From DASPXK01 sp035637315 (GTDB taxonomy: Bacteria > Chloroflexota > UBA6077 > JACCZL01): a stretch of 23,322 bases of DNA. This document shows, one piece after another, positions 1-7,283 of this stretch. The notes below the pieces were generated by a model, which searched no databases, was not told the DNA's origin, and saw only the letters and a list, made by a program, of their open reading frames with translations. The first letter of the stretch is position 1, and each line of letters starts with the position of its first letter. A program made the translations under genes and the position numbers. The stretch covers positions 1-23,322 of the forward strand of contig DASPXK010000296.1 of the NCBI GenBank assembly GCA_035637315.1, written 5' to 3'.

Positions 1-848
1 TTCCACACCACCGCCGATCGCCAGTACCCGTCAGAGCGCGCCACGTGCGCCCGGTACACGCCCCCAAGCCCAGAGTCGTCGACCGAGTAGATCGCCCCCC
101 GCCCGTCCGAGCTGCCCACAAAGAAGTACAGCCGGTTGCCCAACACCACCGCCGCCTGGGGCGACGTCTCCTCAAAGTCGTACTGCTTCGCGCTCAGCGT
201 CGCCCCGTCCCACCAGTACACCGACCCAACCCCGTTCGGCCCCGTCCCACTCGTCCCCACGTACAGGTACTGGGCCGTCTGGCGGTAAAACGTCGCCAGC
301 GCAGCCGAGCCGCCCGAGCCCGCGATCGTAAACGCCGGGTTCGTCCAGGTCGTCCCGTCAAACGACGCCACCTTCCCGTCCGAGCCGCTGGTCACGTACA
401 GCTTGTTCAGAAACGTCGCCATCGCGGCCGGGATGTAGCCCATCGCCCCCAGCGAAAGCGTCCAGGTCGTCCCGTCCCACTTGTAGACCTCCTGGCTGCT
501 CACCCCCACGTACAGGCTGCCCTTGTACACCAGCGCGCAGGTCGGCGCGTCCGCGCCCCACTGCTTGATCTGCGGCATCAGCGGGCCCAGCCCCAGCGCC
601 CCGGGCTGCGAGTACCAGTCCACGCCCGTCCCAGTCCGGTAGCGCGAAGTCGCGTCCGGGTCCAGCTGCAAGAAGCCCTCGCCCCCACTCCAGTCCGACA
701 CCAGCAGCCCCTGGTCGTGCGCCAGGTCCCCATAGCGCCGATCCCCAGCCGTCACCCTCGGCACAAACGGCTCGTGCGCCCGCCGCACGTACTTCGCCAG
801 CTCCAGCATGTAGCCCTGCCCGTCCAACGTCACGTGGTAGCTAGCCAT
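1..848 (-). CDS. Beta-propeller/Kelch-like virion protein, C-terminus beyond left edge
   Basis: Reading leftwards from an ATG at 848, the frame stays open to base 1, giving about 282 residues without a stop, so the gene is cut by the window edge. It starts MASYHVTLDGQGYMLELAKY. From about residue 105 a blade-like pattern recurs: LYVGVSS then YKWDGTTWT, LYVTSGSDG then FDGTTWT, LYVGTSG then VYWWDGATLS. Such repeats usually fold as beta-propellers. It is the last visible gene of the head operon, so a tail, fibre or host-binding role is likely (inference). I cannot name a specific family. The start codon lies inside a heptad repeat unit shared with the 3' end of the upstream gene. Confidence 0.7.
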   Translation of the reverse strand, partial: MASYHVTLDGQGYMLELAKYVRRAHEPFVPRVTAGDRRYGDLAHDQGLLVSDWSGGEGFLQLDPDATSRYRTGTGVDWYSQPGALGLGPLMPQIKQWGADAPTCALVYKGSLYVGVSSQEVYKWDGTTWTLSLGAMGYIPAAMATFLNKLYVTSGSDGKVASFDGTTWTNPAFTIAGSGGSAALATFYRQTAQYLYVGTSGTGPNGVGSVYWWDGATLSAKQYDFEETSPQAAVVLGNRLYFFVGSSDGRGAIYSVDDSGLGGVYRAHVARSDGYWRSAVVW

Positions 849-898
849 CAGCGGTCAGCCATCAGCCGTCAGCTCTTGATTGCTGAGCGCTGACGGCT
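842..898. repeat. Heptad repeat element 1
   Basis: Five consecutive 7-bp units run from 842 to 876 on the plus strand, for example CAGCCAT and CAGCCGT. A shorter inverted arm at about 885-898 contains TGACGGCT, complementary to AGCCGTCA in the first arm. The element contains both the start codon of the propeller gene (846-848) and the stop codon of the hydrolase-like gene (855-857). Confidence 0.7.
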
Positions 899-1664
899 CG
901 CCATCCTCGATCTGGGCCGCCTGGAACGCTGCCACCAGGTCTGGTCGCTCGGTCGCCCAGCGGTGGCCCTGGCGAATCGAGTAGCAGGCGCTCCCCAGCC
1001 AGGGGTAGGCCCTGACTTCAGCCGCGACAAGGGCTGGCTCGACCTGGTCACACTCGGTCAGGTCGACCGGTAGGCCGAGCATCTCATGGGCCAAGCGGGG
1101 TAGTGTTCGCACCTGCTCGTCAGAGTAGGCGTGCACGTCGGCCACATCGAACCGATTGCTCACCCCGGCTCGGGCGCAGGCCTGCCAGAAGGCGCTCACC
1201 TCGGTCCCGGGACTTGGGGCGGGCAGGTGGAGTCGCTCGCCCGGCCGCAGTCTTCGGTAGCGCTGGGCGAATCTGAGCAGCCAGCTCGGCCCAGCCCCGG
1301 CCGCCCAGGCGAGCGATCCACCCTCTGAAGCACCATCGAGCTCGTTGCCGGGAATCATCTCAATCGGGATCAGGGGTCCGCCCCTGGTGAAGAAGCCGGC
1401 CCGACGGGCGCACTCGCCGGCCCAGTCGGTCGACGCCCAGATTGGCACATCCGGCTCGCAGGCTCGCAGCAATAGCCGCGCTCCGGTCCGAGCCACCAAC
1501 GCTCGCGCGGCGGCCACCTGCGCCTCACGAGTCTCGGCCGGCTGGTCGCCGTACACCAGCACTACCACAGCGCTCGGCATCAGCGCGGCCGCCAGCTCTA
1601 GCTCGTTCGGCTCCCAGGTCTCCCACTGTTGGCCTGGCAGCCCCAGCCCCAACGGACGGGGCAT
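855..1664 (-). CDS. Glycoside-hydrolase-like protein of the virion operon
   Basis: The protein has 269 residues and starts MPRPLGLGLPGQQWETWEPN. The start at 1664 has a strong Shine-Dalgarno (GAGGAGG, 7 nt spacing). The pattern resembles a TIM-barrel hydrolase of clan GH-A: an Asn-Glu pair in IPGNELDG (near residue 108) would be the acid/base, DVADVHAYSDE a mid-barrel strand, and the Glu of LTECD (near residue 203) a possible nucleophile. There is no signal peptide, as expected for a virion-borne or lysis enzyme. Its place after the capsid gene suggests cell-wall or capsule degradation, which is inference. The last residues come from a heptad repeat element, so the C-terminal tail may be recent. 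Family assignment is tentative. Confidence 0.6.
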   Translation of the reverse strand: MPRPLGLGLPGQQWETWEPNELELAAALMPSAVVVLVYGDQPAETREAQVAAARALVARTGARLLLRACEPDVPIWASTDWAGECARRAGFFTRGGPLIPIEMIPGNELDGASEGGSLAWAAGAGPSWLLRFAQRYRRLRPGERLHLPAPSPGTEVSAFWQACARAGVSNRFDVADVHAYSDEQVRTLPRLAHEMLGLPVDLTECDQVEPALVAAEVRAYPWLGSACYSIRQGHRWATERPDLVAAFQAAQIEDGEPSALSNQELTADG

Positions 1665-1682
1665 GATCGAACCTCCTCTCGA

Positions 1683-1760
1683 GGAGTTGGTAGATGGGAG
1701 TTAGGAGTTGGGGTTGGGGTTCCATTCCCCAACTCCTATCTCCCGTCTCCCAACTCCTAC
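1683..1760. repeat. Heptad hairpin element 2
   Basis: The left arm (1683-1717) is five 7-bp units such as GGAGTTG and GGAGTTA. The right arm (1727-1760) is the imperfect reverse complement, with units such as TCCCAAC. The loop is about 9 nt. The stop codon of the capsid gene (1757-1759) lies in the last unit of the right arm. It could act as a transcription terminator or mRNA 3' stabiliser, although no U-tract follows. Confidence 0.85.
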
Positions 1761-2656
1761 GTCGCGGTCACGCCCGTCATCCGGCTCACCGCCGAGTCCC
1801 GCAGCAGCGCCAGGCCCACGTACCAGCGCACCCGCACCCGAGCCGCGTCCTTGCTCTCCAGCTGCCCCACGTCGATCACCTCGACCCCGCCGTTGGTCAG
1901 CCCCACCAGTCCGTCCGAGTCCGAGAAGTGGATCGCGTACACGCTCGACAGCAACGTCCCGGTCCCCTGCGCCTCGTTGTCAGGCTGGAAGTCCGAGACC
2001 TCGATCGGGATCCCGTCGTACATCATCACCTGCCGCCCAAACCCGTCCAGCCCGCTCTCCACGTAGTGGGCAGACGCCACCAGCAGGCTCTTGAGCTTCC
2101 GCCGCGTCCGTTTGCTCATCAGCAGCAGGTCGGGCTTACCGCCCTTGACCAGGTCGATCAGCTCGTCGACCAGGCCCAGCGTCAGGGCCCCGCCGTTGGC
2201 CCCGGGCGTGTTCTGCTGGCCAGCCGGCACCAGCCGCCGCAGCCCGTCGAACGCGTTCGGGTCGGCCGTGATGTCGCCCGTGATCATCGTGTTCTCCCAC
2301 TTCCGGGAGACGTCCTTGGCCTTCAGCGCCGTCTGGATCGCCCGCTGGTCGTTCCCGACCGGCGGGCCCGACCGCGTTCGCTCGATGAAGTTGTCGACGT
2401 CCGCGTCGCCCCCCAGAACGGCCAGCGTGGCCGTCTTCTGCGTGAACGTCGCGGTCGCCTCCGTCCACACCGCGTTGACCGCGTAGAAGCTCGCCCCGCC
2501 CAGCGCCGCCTCCTGGTTGTACTTGAAGCTGTTCCCCTGGACCGTCAGAAACGGTAGGTAGTTCAGCATCGGCGAGGCCTCGATGATCGTCTCGATCACC
2601 CCCACCTGCAGCATGTCGTTGGAGAGCTTCGCGCTCTCCGCCAATGTCAACGGCAT
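1757..2656 (-). CDS. Phage major capsid protein (HK97-fold type)
   Basis: The 299-residue protein begins MPLTLAESAKLSNDMLQVGV, continues with ETIIEASPMLNYLPF and then a VQGNSFKYNQE segment. This N-terminal pattern is typical of a recognisable family of short HK97-fold major capsid proteins. Later segments fit the P and A domains: DLLLMSKRTRRKLKSL (about 175-190), MYDGIPIEVSDFQP (about 210-225), and a C-terminal RVRWYVGLALLRDSAVSRM strand. There is no N-terminal protease or delta domain, so scaffolding would be separate, in line with the scaffold-like gene at 3602-4141. GGAGG lies 9 nt upstream of the ATG. It should assemble the head shell with the portal encoded upstream. Confidence 0.88.
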   Translation of the reverse strand: MPLTLAESAKLSNDMLQVGVIETIIEASPMLNYLPFLTVQGNSFKYNQEAALGGASFYAVNAVWTEATATFTQKTATLAVLGGDADVDNFIERTRSGPPVGNDQRAIQTALKAKDVSRKWENTMITGDITADPNAFDGLRRLVPAGQQNTPGANGGALTLGLVDELIDLVKGGKPDLLLMSKRTRRKLKSLLVASAHYVESGLDGFGRQVMMYDGIPIEVSDFQPDNEAQGTGTLLSSVYAIHFSDSDGLVGLTNGGVEVIDVGQLESKDAARVRVRWYVGLALLRDSAVSRMTGVTAT

Positions 2657-2679
2657 CGTCCCTTACCTCCCCCAAGAAC

Positions 2680-2740
2680 CCGGGGGCCGCCAGAGCCAGG
2701 AAGCTAGCGCGCCCTCGCCCCAGGCCCCCGGCCCCTGGCC
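2680..2740. repeat. Heptad repeat element 3
   Basis: The right part (2713-2740) is four clean 7-bp units, including CCAGGCC and CCCGGCC. A weaker, partly complementary left part lies at about 2680-2703. The element sits between the decoration-like gene stop (2743) and the capsid ribosome-binding site. The left arm is poorly conserved, so hairpin status is less certain than at other sites. Confidence 0.55.
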
Positions 2741-2742
2741 CA

Positions 2743-3507
2743 CTACGTGTCGAGGACCTCCTCGCGCACCCGAATCAAGAAGTACCCCTGGCCAGCCGTG
2801 AACGCCGTACCCCCAGCCAGAAACTGGGCTGTCAGCGTGTCCGTCGCCCCGAAGTCGTTGGCCCCCGTCGGCGCCCCCAGCCCCTTGACCTGGCCCACCG
2901 CCGCCGTGTCAGCCAGCACAAGGGCCGTCTGATCGGTCCCCGTCACCAGCACCGCCCCGACCTTCAGCTGGGGCGTCCGCGTCGCCCCGGCGCCCGTGCC
3001 GACCACCGTCGTCACGAACTGCCAGGCCTCGACCCGCCCCCGAAAGCCAGGCGTCACGCCCGTCAGCACGTCCGCCGCCCCAGTCCCGCCCGGGATCACC
3101 AGCGGCAGCGTCAGCTCGGTGTGCACGTAGCGCGAAGGCTGGGCGCCCATGACGTCCACCTCGTAGCGCGTGGCCGAGATCGCCTTGCCCACCACCTGGT
3201 TGAGCGCGTTCGCCGCGCTCGGCGCCACCTGCGTGATGCCGCCCGCCACAGTCGACAGGTAGATCGAGCCATTGACCGTCAAGGCCAGGCTCTGGTTATC
3301 CACCACAGCCCGCTTGAAGGCCCCGATCCGATCCCCACTCGCTCCCCCAGCCGCGGCGATCAGCTGAGCCGGGATCGGCGGCGACGCGTCGGCGTCCGCC
3401 TTCACCCAGAGCGCGCCAGAGTACCCCAGCAGGTCACCCGCCGCCACGGCCGCGCCCAGCGTCAGGTCAACCTGGCCCTGGCCCTGCAAAATCGTTGGAT
3501 CCGCCAT
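2743..3507 (-). CDS. Capsid decoration / head-fibre-like protein
   Basis: The 254-residue protein begins MADPTILQGQGQVDLTLGAA and is rich in Gly, Ala, Thr and Val with short beta strands and few charges. The N-terminal half has LGAAVAAGDLLGYSGALWVK and then a GAFKRAVVDNQSLALTVNGS region, reminiscent of small capsid-decoration proteins. The C-terminal half (about 130-254) looks like a second beta-sandwich. It precedes the capsid gene directly, a common place for decoration or stabilising proteins. The start at 3507 has GGAGGG close upstream. Exact family is not established. Confidence 0.6.
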   Translation of the reverse strand: MADPTILQGQGQVDLTLGAAVAAGDLLGYSGALWVKADADASPPIPAQLIAAAGGASGDRIGAFKRAVVDNQSLALTVNGSIYLSTVAGGITQVAPSAANALNQVVGKAISATRYEVDVMGAQPSRYVHTELTLPLVIPGGTGAADVLTGVTPGFRGRVEAWQFVTTVVGTGAGATRTPQLKVGAVLVTGTDQTALVLADTAAVGQVKGLGAPTGANDFGATDTLTAQFLAGGTAFTAGQGYFLIRVREEVLDT

Positions 3508-3522
3508 TCTTCCCTCCAGTGC

Positions 3523-3602
3523 GGCAGGTGGAAGACGGTAGTCGGCAGACGGGGGCCAGCCCCGCCCACCACCTACCGCCTACGACCTACCACCTACCCG
3601 CT
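3523..3602. repeat. Heptad hairpin element 4
   Basis: The left arm (3523-3557) is five units such as GGCAGGT and GGTAGTC. The right arm (3561-3602) is six units such as ACCACCT and ACCGCCT. The arms are imperfect reverse complements. The scaffold-like gene stop codon starts at the last base of the right arm (3602-3604). Confidence 0.85.
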
Positions 3603-4141
3603 CACTCGCTCCGGGCCCTCAGGCCCGCCGCGATCTTGTCCTGCGCGCTCAGCCCCGCGGCCGCCGCGGCCGCGGTCGCCGACCTGGCCGGCGTCCCAGC
3701 TGGGATCGGCTGGCCAGCCATACTCGCTCGAGCCAGCTCCGCCGCCCGATCGAACGCCGCCTTCGCCACCTCAACCGAGGCCTCGAGCGCGTCGAACGTG
3801 TCGCCCACGATCAGTTCAGGGACCACCCGCCCCGCGTTCTCGGCGTGCAGCGCGCGCCTGAGGTTCGCCAGCGCCTGCCCTGCCGCCTCGGAGATCGCGG
3901 CCCCGGCCGCCTCCGCCGACTGCTTGGCGCCGTCAAGCTCCGCGCGCAGCTCGCCCAGCTCCGCCCGCAGGCGATCGTTCACCGACTGCAGGCCCCGCAC
4001 CCGCTCGATGGGCACCAGCTCCTCCGCCTGATTCGAGCCCTCAGCGGAACCCGCGCCCAACGTACTTGACTCAGCCGCCGCGCCCAGATTCGCTTCCTGC
4101 CCGGAACCCTGCCCAGCCTGGCCCTCACCCTCGTCCGCCAT
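3602..4141 (-). CDS. Scaffold-like coiled-coil head protein
   Basis: From the ATG at 4139-4141 the protein has 179 residues (MADEGEGQAGQGSGQEANLG). That ATG is preferred over a GTG one codon upstream because GGAGG lies 6 nt before it. The acidic, disordered N-terminus is followed by a predicted coiled coil (LQSVNDRLRAELGELRAELD, about residues 50-70), then an Ala-rich helical region and a short basic end (KIAAGLRARSE). Size, composition and position upstream of the capsid gene match a phage scaffolding protein. No sequence signature proves it; the assignment rests on architecture and order. Confidence 0.6.
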   Translation of the reverse strand: MADEGEGQAGQGSGQEANLGAAAESSTLGAGSAEGSNQAEELVPIERVRGLQSVNDRLRAELGELRAELDGAKQSAEAAGAAISEAAGQALANLRRALHAENAGRVVPELIVGDTFDALEASVEVAKAAFDRAAELARASMAGQPIPAGTPARSATAAAAAAGLSAQDKIAAGLRARSE

Positions 4142-4151
4142 CACTCACCTC

Positions 4152-4229
4152 CAGTGCTCAGTGGGCAGCGTGCAGTGTGCAGTGGCTTGGCCTTCTGCCC
4201 ACTGCCCACCGCTCACTGCCCACTCCGTC
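4152..4229. repeat. Heptad hairpin element 5
   Basis: The left arm (4152-4186) is five units such as CAGTGGG and CAGTGTG. The right arm (4195-4229) is five units such as CTGCCCA, the reverse complement of the left. The loop is about 8 nt. The element fills the gap between the small exported protein's stop and the scaffold gene start. Confidence 0.88.
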
Positions 4230-4230
4230 G

Positions 4231-4407
4231 CTAGCGCCGCCGCTTGCGGCAGCGCACCTGCCCAGGATGCCGCTCGCGCGGCTCACACACCCAGCGCCAG
4301 CGTCGCCGACGCCCACGCGCCTCCGCGACGCCAAGCGACGTCGCCGAACACAAAGCCGCGACACCCACCACGGCCCCCAGCCTCGCCAGAAACCTCCGCC
4401 GCTCCAT
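4231..4407 (-). CDS. Small basic protein with twin-arginine-like signal
   Basis: From the ATG at 4405-4407 the product has 58 residues. It starts MERRRFLARLG, has a hydrophobic core (AVVGVAALCSATSLGV) and a plausible cleavage after AEA. The remaining 28 residues are strongly basic, with Arg and Trp runs and two cysteines. The RRRFL start resembles a Tat signal. Heptad elements flank the gene on both sides. Its position inside the virion operon suggests an envelope or lysis role, or a DNA-binding peptide. No homologous family is recognised. A longer reading from 4428 is possible but has no better ribosome-binding site. Confidence 0.45.
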   Translation of the reverse strand: MERRRFLARLGAVVGVAALCSATSLGVAEARGRRRRWRWVCEPRERHPGQVRCRKRRR

Positions 4408-4421
4408 CCGTCCCCGCCCTC

Positions 4422-4456
4422 CTACCACCTACGGCCTACCACCTACCCGCTCTCAC
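4422..4456. repeat. Heptad repeat element 6 (single arm)
   Basis: Five 7-bp units run on the plus strand, such as CTACCAC and CTACGGC, close in sequence to elements 4 and 7. No inverted partner is visible nearby. The frame-corrected stop of the upstream virion gene (4453-4455) lies in the last unit, as at other sites. Confidence 0.8.
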
Positions 4457-5129
4457 TCGTCCATGCCGAACACGAACCCGCTCACGTTGCCCGTCGCCGT
4501 CACGTCGATCTTCAGCGCGTCGTTGGCCGCCCCCGGCACCAGCCCGTTCCCCAGCAGCTCCGACGCCAGGCCCACCCGGCCCCCATCAGCGGCGTCCGCA
4601 GGTACTCAGTGCTCCCAGCCCCAAACTTGAAGATCACCGACCCAGCCACGCTCAGCGACAGCATGAAGCCCATCATGCGAGCCTTCAGCCCAGCCCCGGG
4701 CGTCCGAAACACTACCGGCGTGCCAGCCGTCACCGCCGTCGCCGCCAGGTTCGCGAACCAGGCCGGCGTCCGCGCTCGCTGCGCGTTCGCGCTCCCGTCG
4801 AACAGCCCGAAGCCCAGCAAAGGCACCCGAGCCAGGCCCCCAGCCTCCCCGTCCCCAAGGTTGTTGAGAGCCGCCCCAGTGTTGCTGAACAGGATCGCCT
4901 TGACCAGCTTGGCGTTGCCCGCCGCCGCCTGCCCATCCGCCGTCCAGGAAAACAACTTCTCCGACGTGTCGCCTGGCACGCCAGCCGTGCCGCCCTGGGC
5001 GTAGTTCGAGACCGGCGTCCGGTTCGTCTGGTCGTACACGATCGGGTTCCCGCTCGCGTCCACCAGCACCACCCGCTCCGCCAGGACCCCCCCGCCCAGG
5101 TCCGCCAGGATCCCCGCCAACGGACTCAT
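4453..5129 (-). CDS. Beta-rich virion protein with an apparent frameshift
   Basis: The start at 5129 has GGAGGAG upstream (MSPLAGILADLGGGVLAERV). The uninterrupted frame ends at 4512 in an atypical Trp/Arg-rich tail after TEYLRTPLM. Adding one G to the five-G tract (plus-strand C run 4580-4584) restores a good C-terminus: GGRVGLASELLGNGLVPG, then LKIDVTATGNVSGFVFGMDE, stopping at 4453-4455. The corrected product has about 225 residues, is beta-rich and has no known domain that I recognise. Position between adaptor and scaffold genes suggests a minor head or decoration protein. The break may be a sequencing error or a real mutation. Confidence 0.6.
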
Positions 5130-5150
5130 CGCTCCTCCAAGCCCCCAGCC

Positions 5151-5191
5151 CTCACCTACCGCCTACCACCTACCACCTACCGCTCACCTCA
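5151..5191. repeat. Heptad repeat element 7 (single arm)
   Basis: Consecutive 7-bp units occur on the plus strand, such as ACCACCT (twice in tandem) and ACCGCCT. The adaptor gene stop (5184-5186) lies within the array. No clear inverted arm is visible. Confidence 0.8.
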
Positions 5192-5840
5192 CCACGAGGC
5201 GCCGGGTGGCCACGCGGCCCCGCCGCTCCCGAATCACCGCCCGATAGTCGCGGTCGTACTCACGCCTCAGCGAGCCAGGGTCAGCCCCGCGCTGCCGCTC
5301 GAAGCGCTGCCGCTTCGCCTCGTCAGCCCCGATCCACTGCATCGCCCGCCCGCACACGTAGAACAGCAAGGCGTCCTCGTCGCGGCTCGGCAGGTCCAGC
5401 ACCGAGCTGTCCGCCGAAGGCTCGGCGTAGGCCCCCTGGTAGCGCACCACGATGCTCTCCCCAGAGGCGCTCGGGGCCGGCGACAGCACCAGGCTGCCCC
5501 CGAAGACGTCGTACAGCAGCTCGAGCGGCTTCACCCTCGGGTCCAGGTCCAGGATCGCGTCAGGCGAGACGTCCCCACTCGCGAACCCCCTCGGCACGCG
5601 AAAGTACCCCGCCGGGTGCTCGACCCGCGCCACCTGCACGACGTCGGCGGCCAGCGCATAGCTGCCCTGGTTGGCCACGCTCGTGATGCTCTGGCTCTTC
5701 TCCAGCCCCAGCTGGCGCCCCAGGTCGCGCAGCCCCTCGACCAGCCACTCGTTTAGCTGCGCGTCAGGCCACAACGGCGTCCCGCCCGCGTCGTTCAGCT
5801 CGTTGCGGATCGTCGTCCGCATCTGTGCCCGCGTGGTCAC
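5184..5840 (-). CDS. Head-tail adaptor/connector-like protein
   Basis: The 218-residue protein starts at a GTG (5838-5840) that overlaps the portal stop in a GTGA arrangement, so translation is probably coupled. It begins MTTRAQMRTTIRNELNDAGG, continues with PLWPDAQLNEWLVEGLRDLG, has a central beta region and ends with an Arg-rich segment (RAVIRERRGRVATRRLVVR). The N-terminal helical pattern matches phage connector proteins that follow the portal in many siphoviruses. It would bind the portal ring and close the head. The assignment is from pattern and gene order. Confidence 0.7.
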   Translation of the reverse strand: MTTRAQMRTTIRNELNDAGGTPLWPDAQLNEWLVEGLRDLGRQLGLEKSQSITSVANQGSYALAADVVQVARVEHPAGYFRVPRGFASGDVSPDAILDLDPRVKPLELLYDVFGGSLVLSPAPSASGESIVVRYQGAYAEPSADSSVLDLPSRDEDALLFYVCGRAMQWIGADEAKRQRFERQRGADPGSLRREYDRDYRAVIRERRGRVATRRLVVR

Positions 5841-7252
5841 GGCGCGACTCCCAGCGCAGCTCGATCAGCCAGCACCCGCTCCAGCTCCTCCTCCGGGCTC
5901 TCCACCCCAAGCGCGTCCATTGCGCTTCTATGACTCCGAAGTCCACTCGCCACCAGCGCCACGTTGTTCCGCACGTCCGCCTGGTCGTCCTGCGGCACCA
6001 TCGGCGGCCAGATCACCCGCGTCCGGTAGGGCGCGAACTCGCCGGGGCTCGCCCCGCCCACCCCGTACTGCTCGGCCAGCCGCAGGATCAGCTGATTCCG
6101 ACGCCGCAGCGCCCGCGTCCAGAACACCCGCCGCCGCAGCGTCTTCTGGATGATCGGCCGCAGCTCCGTCTCCAGCGCCACCCCGCTCAAAAGCCGCCCA
6201 GAGTCGCCAAACGCCGTCCGCGGCGTCTCCGCCACCTCGTACAGGGCCCGAAAGACCCGCTCGATGTGCTCGCCCACCGCCACCGGCTGGCCCTGCCACT
6301 CCAGCAGCTTGACGTCCGCGTCCACAGGGATGTCCCAGACCGTCCCAGGCCCCACGGCCAGGTCGCTATGCTCGGTCACCCCCTTGAACACCACCGGCGG
6401 GTCGGCGTGGTAGCGAATGATGTCCGCCTGGTCGCTGATCCGCTCATCCAGCTCGCGGTTGATCGGGACCACGTCGGCCAGGTCGCTGCGCCCCCAGAAC
6501 TCGTTAGCCGGCTGCAGGTTCGGGACGTGCACGAACGGGATCCAGCCGTACGGGTTCGCACTCCGCCGCACCTCGCGCTCGCCGACCAGCAGCGAGAACT
6601 CCGAGCCCGTCCAGCGCTCGACGACCTCCACGTACCTGCCGCCCGCCAGAGCCGCCGCCTCGCGCGGCCCCAGGCCCAGGGCCCCGGCCATGCCGGCCAG
6701 GCCGTCGCCGTCCAATGCGTAGACCACTTCCACCCGCCGCAGCTCGCCCGGATCGTCGCCCGCCCAGGTCGCAAAGAAGCTCATCGGGTCCACGTTCAGG
6801 ACCCGAATCCTTCCCCCTTCCTCGCTCTCCCTTCCCCTTTCCCCCTCGTAAAACACCTTGTAGACGCCGTCCCCGAGCACGCCCGCGTTCTGCGCTACCT
6901 GCAGGTCGACGGCCTCCAGGTCGTTGTCCCAGTACACGTCGTACAGCAGCCGCTCCGCGCGGGCCGCCAGAGCTCGAGATCCGCCCGACGACTCGTCAGC
7001 CGGCATCACACTGAAGCCCAGCCCACGCCCCAGCAAGTACGCCACGCCCTTGTCGACCACCGTCCTGCCGTAGTTCAGCACCAGGTTGGTCCGGCCGCTC
7101 CGCGGCCGCAGGTAGTGCTTGCCCTCGTAGAAGTCCTGGTACTGCCGATACCGCCGCAGCCGGGCCGCGTCGCGCAGGACGAGCACGCCGCGCCCAGGCA
7201 GCACACTCGTCAGCGAGCCGAGGTCAGGAAACGCTTGAGTCGCGCCCGCCAC
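5837..7252 (-). CDS. Phage portal protein (SPP1 gp6-like)
   Basis: The 471-residue protein starts at a GTG (7250-7252) with GGAGG 4 nt upstream. Typical portal features occur in order: RYRQYQDFYEGKHY (about 34-47), RTNLVLNYGRTVVDKGVAYL (about 54-73), NPYGWIPFVHVPN (about 236-248), INRELDERISDQADIIRYH (about 268-286), and a C-terminal stem/crown part with RRVFWTRALRRRNQLILRLA. This matches the SPP1 gp6-like portal family, the dodecameric DNA entry ring of the head. A heptad repeat adds a low-complexity GERGRESEEGGRI stretch near residues 138-150. The gene is first in the operon and sits behind an SOS-type operator. No terminase gene precedes it. Confidence 0.9.
   Translation of the reverse strand: MAGATQAFPDLGSLTSVLPGRGVLVLRDAARLRRYRQYQDFYEGKHYLRPRSGRTNLVLNYGRTVVDKGVAYLLGRGLGFSVMPADESSGGSRALAARAERLLYDVYWDNDLEAVDLQVAQNAGVLGDGVYKVFYEGERGRESEEGGRIRVLNVDPMSFFATWAGDDPGELRRVEVVYALDGDGLAGMAGALGLGPREAAALAGGRYVEVVERWTGSEFSLLVGEREVRRSANPYGWIPFVHVPNLQPANEFWGRSDLADVVPINRELDERISDQADIIRYHADPPVVFKGVTEHSDLAVGPGTVWDIPVDADVKLLEWQGQPVAVGEHIERVFRALYEVAETPRTAFGDSGRLLSGVALETELRPIIQKTLRRRVFWTRALRRRNQLILRLAEQYGVGGASPGEFAPYRTRVIWPPMVPQDDQADVRNNVALVASGLRSHRSAMDALGVESPEEELERVLADRAALGVAP
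6811..6845. repeat. Heptad repeat element 8 inside the portal gene
   Basis: Five perfect-period units on the plus strand (for example TTCCCCC and TTCCTCG) lie within the portal coding sequence. They encode a charged Gly/Arg/Glu stretch, probably a surface loop. This is the only heptad array in the window found wholly inside a recognised domain. Confidence 0.75.
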
Positions 7253-7261
7253 ACGGCCTCC

Positions 7262-7283
7262 GAATAGAACTGATGTTCTATTC
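7262..7283 (-). promoter_or_regulatory. LexA/SOS-box-like operator upstream of the portal operon
   Basis: Two perfect 9-bp arms (GAATAGAAC and GTTCTATTC) are separated by TGAT. The core GAAC-TGAT-GTTC (7267-7278) equals the GAAC-N4-GTTC SOS box known from Bacillus and other Gram-positive-type LexA proteins. It is centred about 20 nt upstream of the portal GTG and is AT-rich in a GC-rich region. Repression by LexA and induction by DNA damage is inferred. Another dimeric repressor could use the same palindrome. Confidence 0.7.

Noticed and set aside
45..893. Long plus-strand open frame rich in Arg, Pro and His
   Set aside because: It lies opposite the propeller gene. Its composition is that of an antisense reading of GC-rich coding sequence.
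4578..4584. Programmed -1 frameshift as in tail-assembly chaperones
   Set aside because: The gene is not between tail tube and tape-measure genes, and similar G-tract breaks occur in non-phage genes in this window.
842..5191. CRISPR array, suggested by many short repeats
   Set aside because: The units are contiguous 7-mers without spacers, and their sequence changes from site to site.
1694..7267. Several long plus-strand frames (1694-2557, 2644-3861, 4161-5756, 5825-7267)
   Set aside because: All are antisense to recognised virion genes with good ribosome-binding sites, and they have Arg/Pro/His-rich composition without motifs.
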